Assembly (NCBI RefSeq): GCF_020283565.1
Contig: NC_060060.1
Span: forward strand, 50,022,015 to 50,086,014
Source: Trifolium pratense
Lineage: Eukaryota > Streptophyta > Magnoliopsida > Fabales > Fabaceae
Reading direction: 5' to 3'
DNA length: 64,000 nt
Every line of letters begins with the position of its first letter. Position 1 is the first letter of the stretch. Position numbers and translations under genes: made by a program. This document shows positions 20,701-31,376 of the stretch, piece by piece. The notes under the pieces are model-generated. The model saw only the letters and a list, made by a program, of their open reading frames with translations, was not told the origin of the DNA and searched no databases.

Positions 20701-21860
20701 GGGTTTAGGATTTAGCTGATCACAAGTAAAATGTATAAATAGTTCATAAGTGCGGTCTACCTGAAATTTATCCGATAAAAATAACTAACTCTCGAACTTG
20801 TTTATGCTTTAGCTGACCACAAGTAAAGATATAAATAGTTCATTTTAGGAACTCGACCGATCACAAGTGCGGTCTACCTGAAATTTATCCGATAAAAATG
20901 AAAAGGTTCGACTATTTTAGGAAGACTAACTAACTCTCGAACTTGTTTACGCTTTAGCTGACCACAAGTAATAATATAAATAGTTCATTTGAACTAAAAG
21001 AAAGGTCGGACCATCGTCGGAAAACAAACACACGGAAGCTCGACCGATCACAAGTGCGGTCTACCTGAAATTTATCCGATAAAAATAACTAACTCTCGAA
21101 CTTGTTTATGCTTTAGCTGACCACAAGTAATAATATAAATAGTTCATTTGAACTAAAAGAAAGGTCGGACTATCGTCGGAAAACAAACACACGGAAGCTC
21201 GACCGATCACGAGTGCAGTCTACTTGAAATTTATCCGATAAAAATGAAAAGGTTCAACTATTTTAGGAAGACTAACTAACTCTCGAACTTGTTTATGCTT
21301 TAGCTAACCACAAGTAATAATATAAATAGTTCATTTGAACTAAAAGAAAGGTCGGACCATCGTCGGAAAACAAACACACGGAAGCTCGACCGATCACAAG
21401 TGCGGTCTACCTGAAATTTATCCGATAAAAATAACTAACTCTCGAACTTGTTTATGCTTTAGCTGACCACAAGTAATAATATAAATAGTTCATTTGAACT
21501 AAAAGAAAGGTCGGACCATCGTCGGAAAACAAACACACGGAAGCTCGACCGATCACAAGTGCGGTCTACCTGAAATTTATCCGATAAAAATAATTAACTC
21601 TCGAATTTGTTTAAGCTTTAGCTGACCACAAGTAATAATATAAATAGTTCATTTGAACTAAAAGAAAGGTCGGACCATCATCGGAAAACAAACACAAGGA
21701 AGCTCGACTGATCACAAGTGCAGTCTACCTGAAATTTATCCGATAAAAATGAAAAGGTTCGACTATTTTAGGAAGATTAACTAACTCTCGAACTTGTTTA
21801 GGCTTTAGCTGATCACAAGTAATAATATAAATAGTTCATTTGAACTAAAAGAAAGGTAAT
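20700..21860. repeat. Tandem array with alternating 159- and 188-bp units
   Basis: The phrase CTCGAACTTGTTTA recurs at about 20791, 20935, 21094, 21282, 21441, 21599 (CTCGAATTTG) and 21787. Spacings of 159 or 158, 188 and 144 bp arise because some units hold an extra ~29 bp (AATGAAAAGGTTCGACTATT...). Each unit contains GACCGATCACAAGTGCGGTC and GTCGGACCATCGTCGGAAAA. No coding potential. Confidence 0.9.
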
Positions 21861-22878
21861 TACTTAACCTAATTTTGGTTGATCGTACTAATCTGTTTTG
21901 TTGCTATTTTTGTTAGTATAGATTGCTCTATTTTGTTTCTATTTTTAAGCAGATAATTTTTTTTTTTTGTATTTATGTTATATTTTTTTTTTGTATTTAT
22001 CTTATATTCTTTCTATATAAATTCTTTCTTAGAAACAAAAGAGGAACAATCTATCCATACTTTTTTTTGTATTTATCTTATATCTTATATTCTTTTTTTT
22101 AGATGATATGCTTAAAAATAGGAACAAATAGATAGAAACAAAATAGAACATTTTATCCATAAAAATAGGAAAAAAATTATAGAAAGATTAGTCTATAAAA
22201 AAAATTATAGAATAAAAAAAATACTCTATAAAAAAACGTAAACAATATTTTTCATCAAAAAGAGAAAAGAAACATAAACAATTTTTTTTATACACAAAAA
22301 ATAAAAGTCAATGGACCCGTGTGAAAGCACGCGTCTTTAAACTAGTTTTTTAATAAGGATAAATTAGTGAATTTAGTGGTAATCGATTTTAATATTAGTA
22401 ATAGATGTACAAATGAAGTTGTATATTTAAATTAGAGATTTTGTTTTTCCTTTGTTGTTTTTGTTCTCTTATTATTTTTATTAACTAACATTGATATACT
22501 TTCTCAAAAAAAATAAACTAACATTGATATATATTTATTTTTTCGAGCCTATAACATTGATATTTCTTTTTTTTTTACTATTAACATTGATATTTTTATG
22601 TACCAAAAAAAAACATTGATATATTTTTTTTGACTCAATAACAATGATATTTTTGTTTTGGTATTCAATAACATTGATATTTTAGAATCAATATATAACG
22701 TCTAAAAACAAGCATTCAATGATCAAATTAATTCTAACAAGCATTCAATCATCAAATTAATTGTAATTATTATTTAATAAATTTGGTATTTGAAATTTGA
22801 ATGTCAAAATAGGAGCAACAATAACATTGACATAGTAAAAAACAGCTTGAAATGCATGTAACAATATGATTTCAGTTT
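21861..22878. other. Very AT-rich low-complexity stretch
   Basis: T- and A-runs, repeated TTTTTGTATTTATCTTATAT phrases, and 'AACATTGATATT' repeated about eight times between 22490 and 22680. No gene is seen. Confidence 0.5.
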
Positions 22879-22879
22879 C

Positions 22880-23275
22880 TATAAACTTGCGATGTTTTGC
22901 CGAACGCTAGCTCCACCTCCTCCAACGCAGACGTAAACTGTTTTAAATAGAGGAAAGTAATCAGAATGAAAAATCAACAAATTAAATACAAATAATAAGT
23001 TGAACGTAACAATTATAATACCCACCGAGGTATATCTAGGTGCACTTTGTGTTCCCGCATGTAGAACGGTGTTAGAATGTGACGGGTGAATGCCTCCCGG
23101 AGAGAATTGTGCAAAAAAGTGCTGTTTTAAATAGAAGAAAATAATCAGAATAAAAATCAACAAATTAAACACAAACAATAAGTTGAACAATTATAATACC
23201 CACCGGTGCATAACTAGGTGCACTTTGTGTTCCCGCAGCAGAACGGTGTTGGAATGTGACGGGTGAATGCCTTCC
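22880..23275 (-). pseudogene. Two tandem copies of an exon-like fragment, unknown gene
   Basis: About 180 bp is duplicated (around 22938-23115 and 23120-23275): each copy carries AGGTGCACTTTGTGTTCCCG, GAACGGTGTT and GTGACGGGTGAATGCC. On the minus strand each coding-like block is followed by GTGGGT, a possible 5' splice site, so the unit looks like an exon plus intron duplicated in tandem. A Gly-rich piece (VGGGGASVRQNIAS) lies at 22885-22930. No family is recognised; it may be a captured gene piece. Confidence 0.35.
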
Positions 23276-23802
23276 AATCAGTTACTCAAATTAATCATGA
23301 GGCAATTCAAAGAGTAAAGATCAACTAGTTACAATTGAGAGGCACAGTGGTAAAATTAAAAAAGTTCTCATCTCTGAAAGGAAACTCATCCTCTCTTCTT
23401 CAAACATCATCTCCCATCCCTCCTTTACTTGTCAACAACAATGAATGCAAAAGAGGATTGTTCCACTAACTATAATAGAAATTCCAGCCTTACATGAAAA
23501 CCAGACCCAAGAGATGTGTTTAATGTCTTATCTACAACTGCTCCTAAGACCATAACAGATCACAATTCTTAAGTATAAATCAGCAACTACATGCATAATG
23601 GTATGAAAAGTATCACAGCACCTAACAATCACAAATTCCCTAATTTATAACATATCAAAAACCCTAACATTGATTTAATAACACAAATCAATTATTTATA
23701 GTTTCAATTGTATTATCAATCAATCAATTAAATATAATTAGATTCAGATGAAAAAACTCCAATTTATTAAGAAACCCTAACTATCGTGCTTCATAAACAA
23801 CA

Positions 23803-23808
<6 letters not shown>
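23276..23808. other. Intergenic sequence, no gene seen
   Basis: No open frame of interest. Phrases such as ACCCTAACATTGATTTAATA and GAAACCCTAAC resemble plant 5' regions but nothing follows them. Confidence 0.3.

Positions 23809-23844
<36 letters not shown>
23809..23844. repeat. (TA)n microsatellite
   Basis: About 18 TA units directly abutting the left end of the hAT-like element. Confidence 0.95.
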
Positions 23845-23847
<3 letters not shown>

Positions 23848-24331
23848 CAGTGTTTTAAAAACCGGACCGGACATCGAACCGGCGAGGGCACTGGTTCATT
23901 GGTTCATTGGTCGAACCACTGGGTCACTGGTCGAACCGCATGATAAACCGGATTAAATCGGATTAAACCGATAGAATGAACCGGTCTCTATAATAAAACT
24001 ATATAGTTATTAAATCGGTCGAATGAGATAACTCGTTCTTTGAATAAAAGCATAAAAAATTTAAAAATTAAAAGAAAACACAAAAATAGCAAACTGAACA
24101 CAAAAATAGAACACAAATTTAGCTTTTTTTTTTACGGTAGTACAAATTTAATGAGTTTTTTAATAATTTATTACGTTAAAGGCAACGATAGAAACAATAA
24201 AACTTTTTTTTAAAAAAAAAAAACAAATAAAAAAATATTAGTTTTTACGAGCTGGAATTTTTCTTTTTATATAGTATGTTTGTTTTAAATGCAAAGTAAA
24301 CACCCAAACAACAACATATAAGTAAGTGTTT

Positions 24332-24394
<63 letters not shown>

Positions 24395-25036
24395 TATATA
24401 AGGAAGTAACAAAAAAAGTCAAAAAAAAAAAAAACATATAACAAGTGGGCCATAAGTGAAAGCCCAAAATGAATTAAAAAAACCCTAAATCCTATCATCT
24501 TCTCTAACTCATTCATTGAATAGCAGCCAACTGTTGCCTGCCTCACTTCCTGTTTCTTTCTCCTGCACTTGGTTTATCCTTCTTTTCTTTCTTTTTCTTG
24601 CCATAATCGTGAATCTTCTTTATTTCCATTTCTCTATTTCATTCTTCTGTGTTCTATTCTTCTCTTGGGTGAGTTCAAAAGTAAAAATTTAGAGGGTTAA
24701 AAGAACAAAATATACAAGGTATATGTACAATTTTTTCTCTATTTTCATTCTCCTGCGTTTCACTTTTATGAGTTTTCTCAGTTTCTGTTTCTTTGTTTTT
24801 TTCTAATTTTTTTTCGATTTTTTTTTTTTAAAAAGCAAACGTTTTGGTCCAGAAAAAAAAACGCAATTGAACCGCCGGTTTTTCAAAACCGCCGGTTCAC
24901 CGGTTTTCACCGGTTTTACCGGTTCCCGCCGGTCCAATAGCGTATCCGATCCAACATCCGGACCAGACCGGTGACCCCTCCGGTTCCCGGTTCAACCGGT
25001 CGGACCGGCCGGTCCGGTCCGGTTTTTAAAACACTG
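23848..25036. mobile_element. Non-autonomous hAT-like element with CCGG-rich ends (1189 bp)
   Basis: Both ends read CAGTGTTTTAAAAACCGGAC inward and continue into arrays of ACCGG/CCGGT motifs (for example 24880-25020). Flanks ATATAGAG and ATAGAGAG are compatible with a slipped 8-bp duplication in simple-sequence DNA. The interior is AT-rich with a (TA)n run at 24335-24400 and has no transposase; the YIYIYI frames there are microsatellite translations. The CCGG clusters would be targets for CG methylation. Confidence 0.7.
24335..24400. repeat. (AT)n microsatellite inside the hAT-like element
   Basis: More than 25 consecutive AT units. Confidence 0.95.
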
Positions 25037-25061
25037 ATAGAGAGAGAGAGAGAGAGAGAGA
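25037..25061. repeat. (GA)n microsatellite
   Basis: ATAGAGAGAGAGAGAGAGAG at the right edge of the hAT-like element. Confidence 0.9.
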
Positions 25062-25615
25062 TACGTATTGTTGTTCGGTTGGAGAAGAGAAGAAGCGTCG
25101 CACACGTGAAGAGTTGATCTCACGAGAACAACGACGGCACAATAGGTGGAGCGTGACGGCGCAACGTGATGAGGAATAGACGTATAGTGAGATTTGAGGA
25201 TTCAAGGGAAAACCAGAAGGAATGCATCGAAGAGGGATTTTGTGATTCTCTACAATAAAAAAGAGAGAGAACAAAAAATAGAGATTGGAAGAAGAAGAAG
25301 CAAACAAATTAGAAGAAATTAGGACCAAAATGTAAATTTATAGAATATAATACTTAAAATTTAATTAATTGAAAATAAAAGTACTTAAAATTACTTTGTG
25401 GTAAAATATTATTTATGTGAAACTTAGATACATGTGGTTGAATTTGATTGGTGCCACATCATGCCACATCAGCATAGGGCATGTGCCCTCAATTTACGTG
25501 AGGGTAGAGAAGAAAAAACCTTAGTTTATATACATTAATTATGCAATAAATTTAAAAAATAAATTTTGTTTATATTTTATCACGGATGAAGATAGAGTAT
25601 AAAGTAAGCCCAATC
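25062..25615. other. Intergenic sequence, no gene called
   Basis: A 100-codon minus-strand frame (25026-25328) starts inside the GA repeat on the opposite strand; it is Ser-rich without a domain and I do not support it. CACATCATGCCACATCAGCA contains a short repeat. Confidence 0.3.
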
Positions 25616-25618
25616 AAA

Positions 25619-25747
25619 TATTCCCCCTGTCCCAAAATATAAGCAAAAGTTGGTCCATAAAAGTGAATGTATTTGGTCCAAATATTTAACCAAATACATC
25701 AAGTTTCTTTGCCTCACTTTTGCTTATATTTTAGGATGGAGGGAATA
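25619..25747. mobile_element. Stowaway-like MITE
   Basis: Ends TTCCCCCTGTCCCAAAATAT and, at the right, ATATTTTAGGATGGAGGGAA form the CTCCCTCYGTCCCA-type inverted repeat of Stowaway/mariner MITEs. The flanking dinucleotide is TA. AAGCAAAAG pairs with CTTTTGCTT inside. Confidence 0.75.
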
Positions 25748-26464
25748 AGTTACAAAATAAGTAGTCTTAATTACATTACATATTGCCCATTATCATACTG
25801 TGCTTAAAATCTACAGTACTCTTTTTGTCCATTATTATGTGAACCCTTATAAAAAAGAGGAGTGTTATCTAAACACAAAATTTGGGGACACAAAATTGAC
25901 ACACTTTTTTACCACTCACATGAACGGAAATCGATACATATAAATAATATTAAAAAAACAAAAAATGTATATTTGTTGTATTTTTGTTTGAAAATTGTGT
26001 TGGAATAACATTTTCCTATAAAAAATCACGGACATTATGAAAAGGTGTCGTTGAATATTAATAAACATGTCTAAAATTATATATTAATATTAATACTACT
26101 ATATTATCCATTTCCTTAAATGTATTTAATGTTGACTTTTTATATTTCAATAAAATAGGTTTTTTTTTTTTTGCATAAACCATATATCCTCTACACACAA
26201 CTGCAGAGACTAACCCTCGAGTTTTGTTGGATTTAAATGAGCGGCAAACTCTCCCAAAAAGTTTTAACGTTGCTGCATGCCAAAACTAGTTATTAAACCC
26301 ACCTTAGTTTAAATTAGAATAGATCTGGGTCATCTCATCTAAACACTTTTAAATAATATAATGCGGATAATATGTTAAAAAGAAACTAATAAAACATCTA
26401 AAAATTTATTTAGAGTACGTAGTATAATAAAAGAGAAACAATTTTTTTAATAATAAAATTGCAT

Positions 26465-26560
26465 TATAGCTCTCGTGAGCTTAACTCAAGTGGTAAGAAT
26501 ATCGCACTATATGTGTAGGATGGTTCGAACTCCAGACATTCCACTTATATTCACCTTTAA
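26465..26560 (+). repeat. tRNA-like SINE-type sequence
   Basis: GTGAGCTTAACTCAAGTGGTAAGA (A-box region) is followed about 35 nt later by ATGGTTCGAACTCCAG (B box) and CATTCCACTTATATTCACC. This arrangement is a very common dispersed sequence in legumes. There is no intact tRNA cloverleaf. Confidence 0.5.
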
Positions 26561-26819
26561 AGTAGAATTTCTAGCTACTACACTACTTGATAAAAAAAAT
26601 TGTCTTATAATTGGAAATAGAGAGTATACGTTTTTTGCTAAGATTAAATTTAGGGTAAGGGAATGGTGGTACAGTGAGAAGACCTAAAAAATAAGTCTAT
26701 AACAGGCTACATGTCAAGCTTGCCAAAGTTTAGTTCGATCTAACTTATTCTCAAACCTAACCTTAGGGCTCTTAAAACACTTGTCTATTAACAACTAGAG
26801 CAAACATAGTGTATACTAA

Positions 26820-26828
26820 TTCAACCAA
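26820..26828. repeat. Left 9-bp target duplication of the composite
   Basis: TTCAACCAA immediately outside the terminal repeat; identical to 62550-62558. Confidence 0.6.
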
Positions 26829-27550
26829 GGACAATTCTAGGAAGAAGTCAAAAAACTCACTTCTTGAAAGAAGTCGCCACTGTGGCCAATTAATGAAACA
26901 GTTGAATTAGTCAACTGCCACATGGGATTATATGGTGCAGACCACTTACCATGTATCATCATATTTTAATATTGCAAATAAGTCCCTCCTATATTAAAGA
27001 TTAAAATATTTAACCTTTTAATATATTGTTTTTTAACTTAGAATTTTATAGTTATAATTGTTATAATGAATCTAATTTATAGTAGAAACATATTTCTTCT
27101 TCCCTTCCTGTTACAAAAAACTCTTCTTCTTCCATTATAATTCAGTAAATCTGGGTTTACCAATTAAAATAAAAAATAAAAATTTCTTCATCCTCCTCCT
27201 TATCTTCAACATCATCAACAACAAAACAAATTCTGGATTTACCAACAAAAGCAAAAAAAACGTAAATTTTTTTTACGAAAATAATAGATCTGAGTTCATC
27301 ATCAGAATTCAGAAAGGGTTGAACCGTTTAATCTGAGGTAACGAAAATCAGGAGAGACAAAGGGATTATAATGATGAAAATTCGTTTTCAAGTTTATGAA
27401 AATTTTAATTTTAGGTTTTTTGTTTTAGCCCATTTGAATCAAAATTAATATCATAAACGTATTGTAAAGGGTTTCTGTGATGTTTCTGGGTAACTAATTG
27501 TTATTTTTTATGTTTAAATAGCCTGAAACCGTCGGCTTTAATACTGGCTT

Positions 27551-27601
27551 TGCGGGTCTAAAACCGGGTTGGGTTGACCCGGATGAAGGTTGAAGATGAT
27601 G
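27551..27601. other. Conserved hairpin box, arm L1
   Basis: GCGGGTCTAAAACCGGGTTG then GGTTGACCCGG and AAGGTTGAAGATGAT. This box is present in all four arms with the order 'GGGTCTGAAACCGGGTC-spacer-GACCCGG-CTGAAGGTTGAAGATGAT'. The CCGGGT/ACCCGG parts can pair. Confidence 0.7.
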
Positions 27602-27677
27602 GTTAATTTAATAGATTTTTATAAACGCTGCTTTTATAAATATATAGTAACGCAAAAAGTATCACGATTTATTCATG

Positions 27678-27867
27678 TGTTGCAATGGCTGAAGCGTGTT
27701 ATCATTCATCCCAAGGTCGTGGGATCGATTCCCATTAGAAACATTTTTGGTGAATTAATTTTTTTAAAAACAGCCATGAAAAAAAAAATACAAATCAAGT
27801 TTTGGCAGCAGCAAATGTCGAACCCAGGCCAAGCGGTACATCAACAACTTGACCACTTAGCTATGAG
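27678..27867. other. Convergent pair of tRNA-like Pol III-type units, arm L1
   Basis: Unit 1 (+, 27678-27747): TGTTGCAATGGCTGAAGCG as A-box region, GGGATCGATTCCC as B box, then a T5 run. Unit 2 (-, 27867-27779): TAGCTAAGTGGTCAAG as A-box region, GGGTTCGACAT as B box, then T10. The two face each other. They are not intact tRNA genes, but box spacing and terminators fit Pol III units. Confidence 0.55.
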
Positions 27868-28199
27868 TACTTTTTAGTTCTGGTATTCTATGTATAAAGT
27901 TATATATTGGAATTTCTCCGTGCTCTTAGCATTAGTAATATTTGTCAATTTTTTTTTTTGAACCAATAATATTTGTCAATTTTAATCATATAATGTATGC
28001 ACTAAAATTAATTGCTTGTAAATGTCAATATTATTTATATAACCTTAATTAATAAAAAAGTAGTCGCAACTTATTTAATTAAGTAAAATTATTATGAAGT
28101 ACTATTAATTGTACTTCCGTTTAATTTAATAACTTAAAAATTATATAAATAAAGAAAAATTTAAAAATTAGGTATAATTTGACCTAATATTATGTTCCG

Positions 28200-30005
28200 G
28201 TTAAACTATTTATCCGTTAAGACTGTTATTACGATCTGTCTATACATCCGGAGTCCGATCATCGAAATTCTTTTTCTCATTTGTTTGTTAGTTCAATTAG
28301 GTGATATTGAACGGCCAGATTGATAAAATTCGAAATCTCTAGTCAAAATTTGTAGTTTCAGTCGAACTCCACGACCTTTTCATAAAAACTAGTTATCCGT
28401 TGAGACTGTTATTACGATCTGTCTATACATCCGGAGTCCGATCATCGAAATTCTTTTTCTCATTTGTTTGTTAGTTCAATTAGGTGATATTGAACGGCCA
28501 GATTGATAAAATTTGAAATCTCCAGTCAAAATTTGTAGTTTCAGTCGAACTCCACGACCTTTTCATAAAAACTAGTAATTCGTTTAGACTAATATTACGA
28601 TATGTCTATGCATCCGAAGTCCGATCATCAAAATTCTTTTTCTTATTTGTTTGTTAGTCCAATCAGGTGATATTGAATGGTCGGATTGATAAAATTCGAC
28701 ATCTCCAATCAAAATTCGTAGTTTGAGTCGAACTCCATGACCCTTTCATAAAAACTAGTTATCTATCCACTAAGACTGTTATTACGATCTGTCCATACAT
28801 CCGGAGACCGATCATCAATTTTTTTTCTCATTTGTTCGTTAGTTCACTTAGGTGATATTGAACGGTCAGATTGATAAAATTTGAAATGTCTAGTCAAAAT
28901 ATGTAGTTTCAGACGAACTTCACGACCCTTTCATAAAAACTAGCTAGTTATTCGTTGTTATTACGATCTGTCTTTACATTCGGAGTTCGATCATCGAAAT
29001 TCTTTTTCTCATTTGTTTGTTAGTTTAATTAGGTGATATTGAACGTTCGGATTGATAAAATTCGAAATCTCCAGTCAAAAATCGTAGTTTGAGTCGAACT
29101 CCACGACCCTTTCATAAAAATTAGTTATCCGTTGAGACTGTTATTATGTTTTGTCTATACATCCGGAGTCTGATCATCGAAATTCTTTTTCTCGTTTGTT
29201 TTTTAGTCCATTTAGGTGATATTGAACGGTTGGATTGATAAAATTCGAAATCTCCGGTCAAAATCTGTAGTTTCGGTCAAAGTCCACGATCCTTTCATAA
29301 AAACTAGTTATCCATTGAGACTGTTATTACGATCTGTCCATACATCCGGAGACCGATCATCAATTTTTTTTCTCATTTGTTCGTTAGTTCACTTAGGTGA
29401 TATTGAACGGTCAGATTGATAAAATTTGAAATGTCTAGTCAAAATATGTAGTTTCAGACGAACTTCACGACCCTTTCATAAAAACTAGCTAGTTATCCGT
29501 TGTTATTACGATCTGTCTTTACATTCGGAGTTCGATCATCGAAATTCTTTTTCTCATTTGTTTGTTAGTTTAATTAGGTGATATTGAACGTTCGGATTGA
29601 TAAAATTCGAAATCTCCAGTCAAAAATCGTAGTTTGAGTCGAACTCCACGACCCTTTCATAAAAATTAGTTATCCGTTGAGACTGTTATTATGTTTTGTC
29701 TATACATCCGGAGTCTGATCATCGAAATTCTTTTTCTCATTTGTTTTTTAGTCCATTTAGGTGATATTGAACGGTTGGATTGATAAAATTCGAAATCTCC
29801 GGTCAAAATCTGTAGTTTCGGTCAAAGTCCACGATCCTTTCATAAAAACTAGTTATCCATTGAGACTGTTATTACGATCTGTCTATACAACCGGAGTCCG
29901 ATCATCAAATTTTTTTTCTCATTTGTTCATTAGTCCAATTAAGTGATATTGAACGATCGGATTGATAAAATCAGAAATCTCTAATAAAAATTTGTAATTT
30001 TAGTT
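28200..30005 (+). repeat. Satellite-like array, ~183-bp unit, with a 545-bp higher-order repeat
   Basis: The marker ACGATCTGTCTATACATCCG (with variants) recurs at about 28231, 28414, 28598, 28784, 28963, 29145, 29329, 29508, 29690 and 29874: ten units of 179-186 bp. The three units 28784-29328 are repeated nearly exactly as 29329-29873 (shift of 545 bp). Each unit includes GATATTGAACGGTCGGATTG and CATAAAAACTAGTTATCCG. The identical 60-odd-codon frames at 29216 and 29761 are products of this repeat. Confidence 0.95.
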
Positions 30006-30239
30006 CAAAATATGGACAATTAAAACCAAAAATGACACTAAAGACTATCAAACTAGAGATTTTAAAATGTTTATTGAGTTTTTGTAAAAAAAAAAAGTTT
30101 ATTAAGGTCAATTAAAGAAAATTAGCGGTAATCCATTTTATTAAAGTGACTGAATTAAAAAGTGAATTAAAGTGAAAAAAGTAGATAATAATAAAACAAT
30201 CCGTCTCTTGACCCAAAAAAATAAAATAAAACAATCTGT

Positions 30240-30345
30240 CTATAAATAGCTTAACTGACAGAAATGTCGAAATTGTTAGCGTCTGACATCATGACTGGGG
30301 TTCGAACCCCGGTCATTCTACTTTGTGTGTGTAAGTTTTCAATAG
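30240..30345 (+). repeat. tRNA-like SINE-type fragment
   Basis: TAGCTTAACTGACAGAAATG then CTGGGGTTCGAACCCCGGTC, a perfect B-box palindrome typical of this dispersed legume sequence. Confidence 0.45.
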
Positions 30346-30415
30346 CTTTGTCAATTTCATCTATAAAAAAAAAAGTAAAATAATCCTTTATTTATTTTTA
30401 TATATTTAATTTAAT

Positions 30416-30669
30416 ACTACCTCTGTCCCTAATTATAAGACCTTGTTTGACAAAATTGTACTATTTATTTACCTTATTTTGACCGTGTTTTTTTAATAAT
30501 ATATAAATATAAATATTAGCATAAAAGATATTGTTCAATTTGTTTTGATGAGTATTTTCAAAATATTATATTTTTATAGTTAGGAATGAAAGATATTAGT
30601 AATCAAAATTGTGTTTTGGCGTATGTGCAGTTGTCAAACAAGATCTTATAATTAGGAATGAAAGTAGTA
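30416..30669. mobile_element. Stowaway-like MITE
   Basis: TACTACCTCTGTCCCTAATT and TATAAGACCTTGTTTGACAA at the left pair with AACAAGATCTTATAATTAGG and AATGAAAGTAGTA at the right. TA dinucleotides flank the element. Confidence 0.75.
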
Positions 30670-30710
30670 TATATTAAGACAAAATACAACGATACTCTAA
30701 ATTTCTTTTA

Positions 30711-30886
30711 GGAGAATATTAACATGTGCATATATGGCACATGTTAAGGTAGTAAAAATAGAAATTATGCCTTAGAATTTGTGCATTTTAACTTTTGAAG
30801 CATTAAATGTCTTGTATCATTAAATGATAAATTTCTATATTAAGATACCTTATCATGTGCCATATATGCACATGTTAACAAGACCG
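30711..30886. mobile_element. 176-bp MULE-type MITE with palindromic ends
   Basis: Flanked by a perfect 9-bp duplication TTTCTTTTA (30702-30710 and 30887-30895). Each terminus contains its own hairpin (TTAACATGTGC ... GGCACATGTTAA). A second, interrupted copy lies at 52131-52890. Non-coding. Confidence 0.9.
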
Positions 30887-31065
30887 TTTCTTTTAAACCG
30901 CCTAATCCATTCACCTCTTCAATTACTACCATTTTTCACTTCTCAATGATAATAACACTGACACTGCCGTATAGATTGCTACACTCTAAGGTTTGTCCTT
31001 CTAGCTTCCACTTTTCATTTCCAACAACAAATATTAATAACAACATCTGTTACTAGTATGAGCAC

Positions 31066-31281
31066 TGTTAGAGTGTGAGCTGCAGAAGCTGCAGGCATGC
31101 TCATTGGCAAGCCAAGCCCGCGTGTAAGCCAACTGCAGCTGCTAGGCCTGCGCGCGTGTGGGTTACTTAGAGGCCAAGTTAAGTCAGTTAGTTTGTTATG
31201 AGTTTGTTGTGACCTCCTTGCAAGTGCTATATAAGGCCTTGTATATGTGAATAAACACTAGAGATTGCTTTTGCCTTAACA
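31066..31281 (+). repeat. 5' LTR of the second copia element
   Basis: 216 bp, from TGTTAGAGTGTGAGC to CCTTAACA. Contains GCTATATAAGG (TATA-like, ~31228-31238), a plausible core promoter, and AATAAA (31250-31255), a plausible polyadenylation signal. Confidence 0.95.
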
Positions 31282-31283
31282 TT

Positions 31284-31292
31284 TGGTATCAG
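31284..31292 (+). promoter_or_regulatory. Primer-binding site (initiator tRNA-Met type)
   Basis: TGGTATCAG two bases past the LTR end. Confidence 0.8.
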
Positions 31293-31376
31293 TTTACCTG
31301 CAAAACGATCCAATCCTTTGATTCCTAACCGCAGTTACAAAGATTTATCGTTTTTCGTTTCTTGCTTGAAAATTCC

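Noticed and set aside
20700..21860. CRISPR-like array
   Set aside because: Regular repeats without unique spacers, in plant nuclear DNA; it is an ordinary tandem repeat.
24285..24546. Open frames reading YIYIYI (also 39191-39391 and 55832-56065)
   Set aside because: They translate TA microsatellites and have no other content.
27678..27747. Functional tRNA gene
   Set aside because: A and B boxes are recognisable, but no full cloverleaf or clear anticodon arm could be drawn; I call it tRNA-like only.
29216..29946. Two identical ~60-codon frames
   Set aside because: They arise from the 545-bp higher-order satellite repeat.
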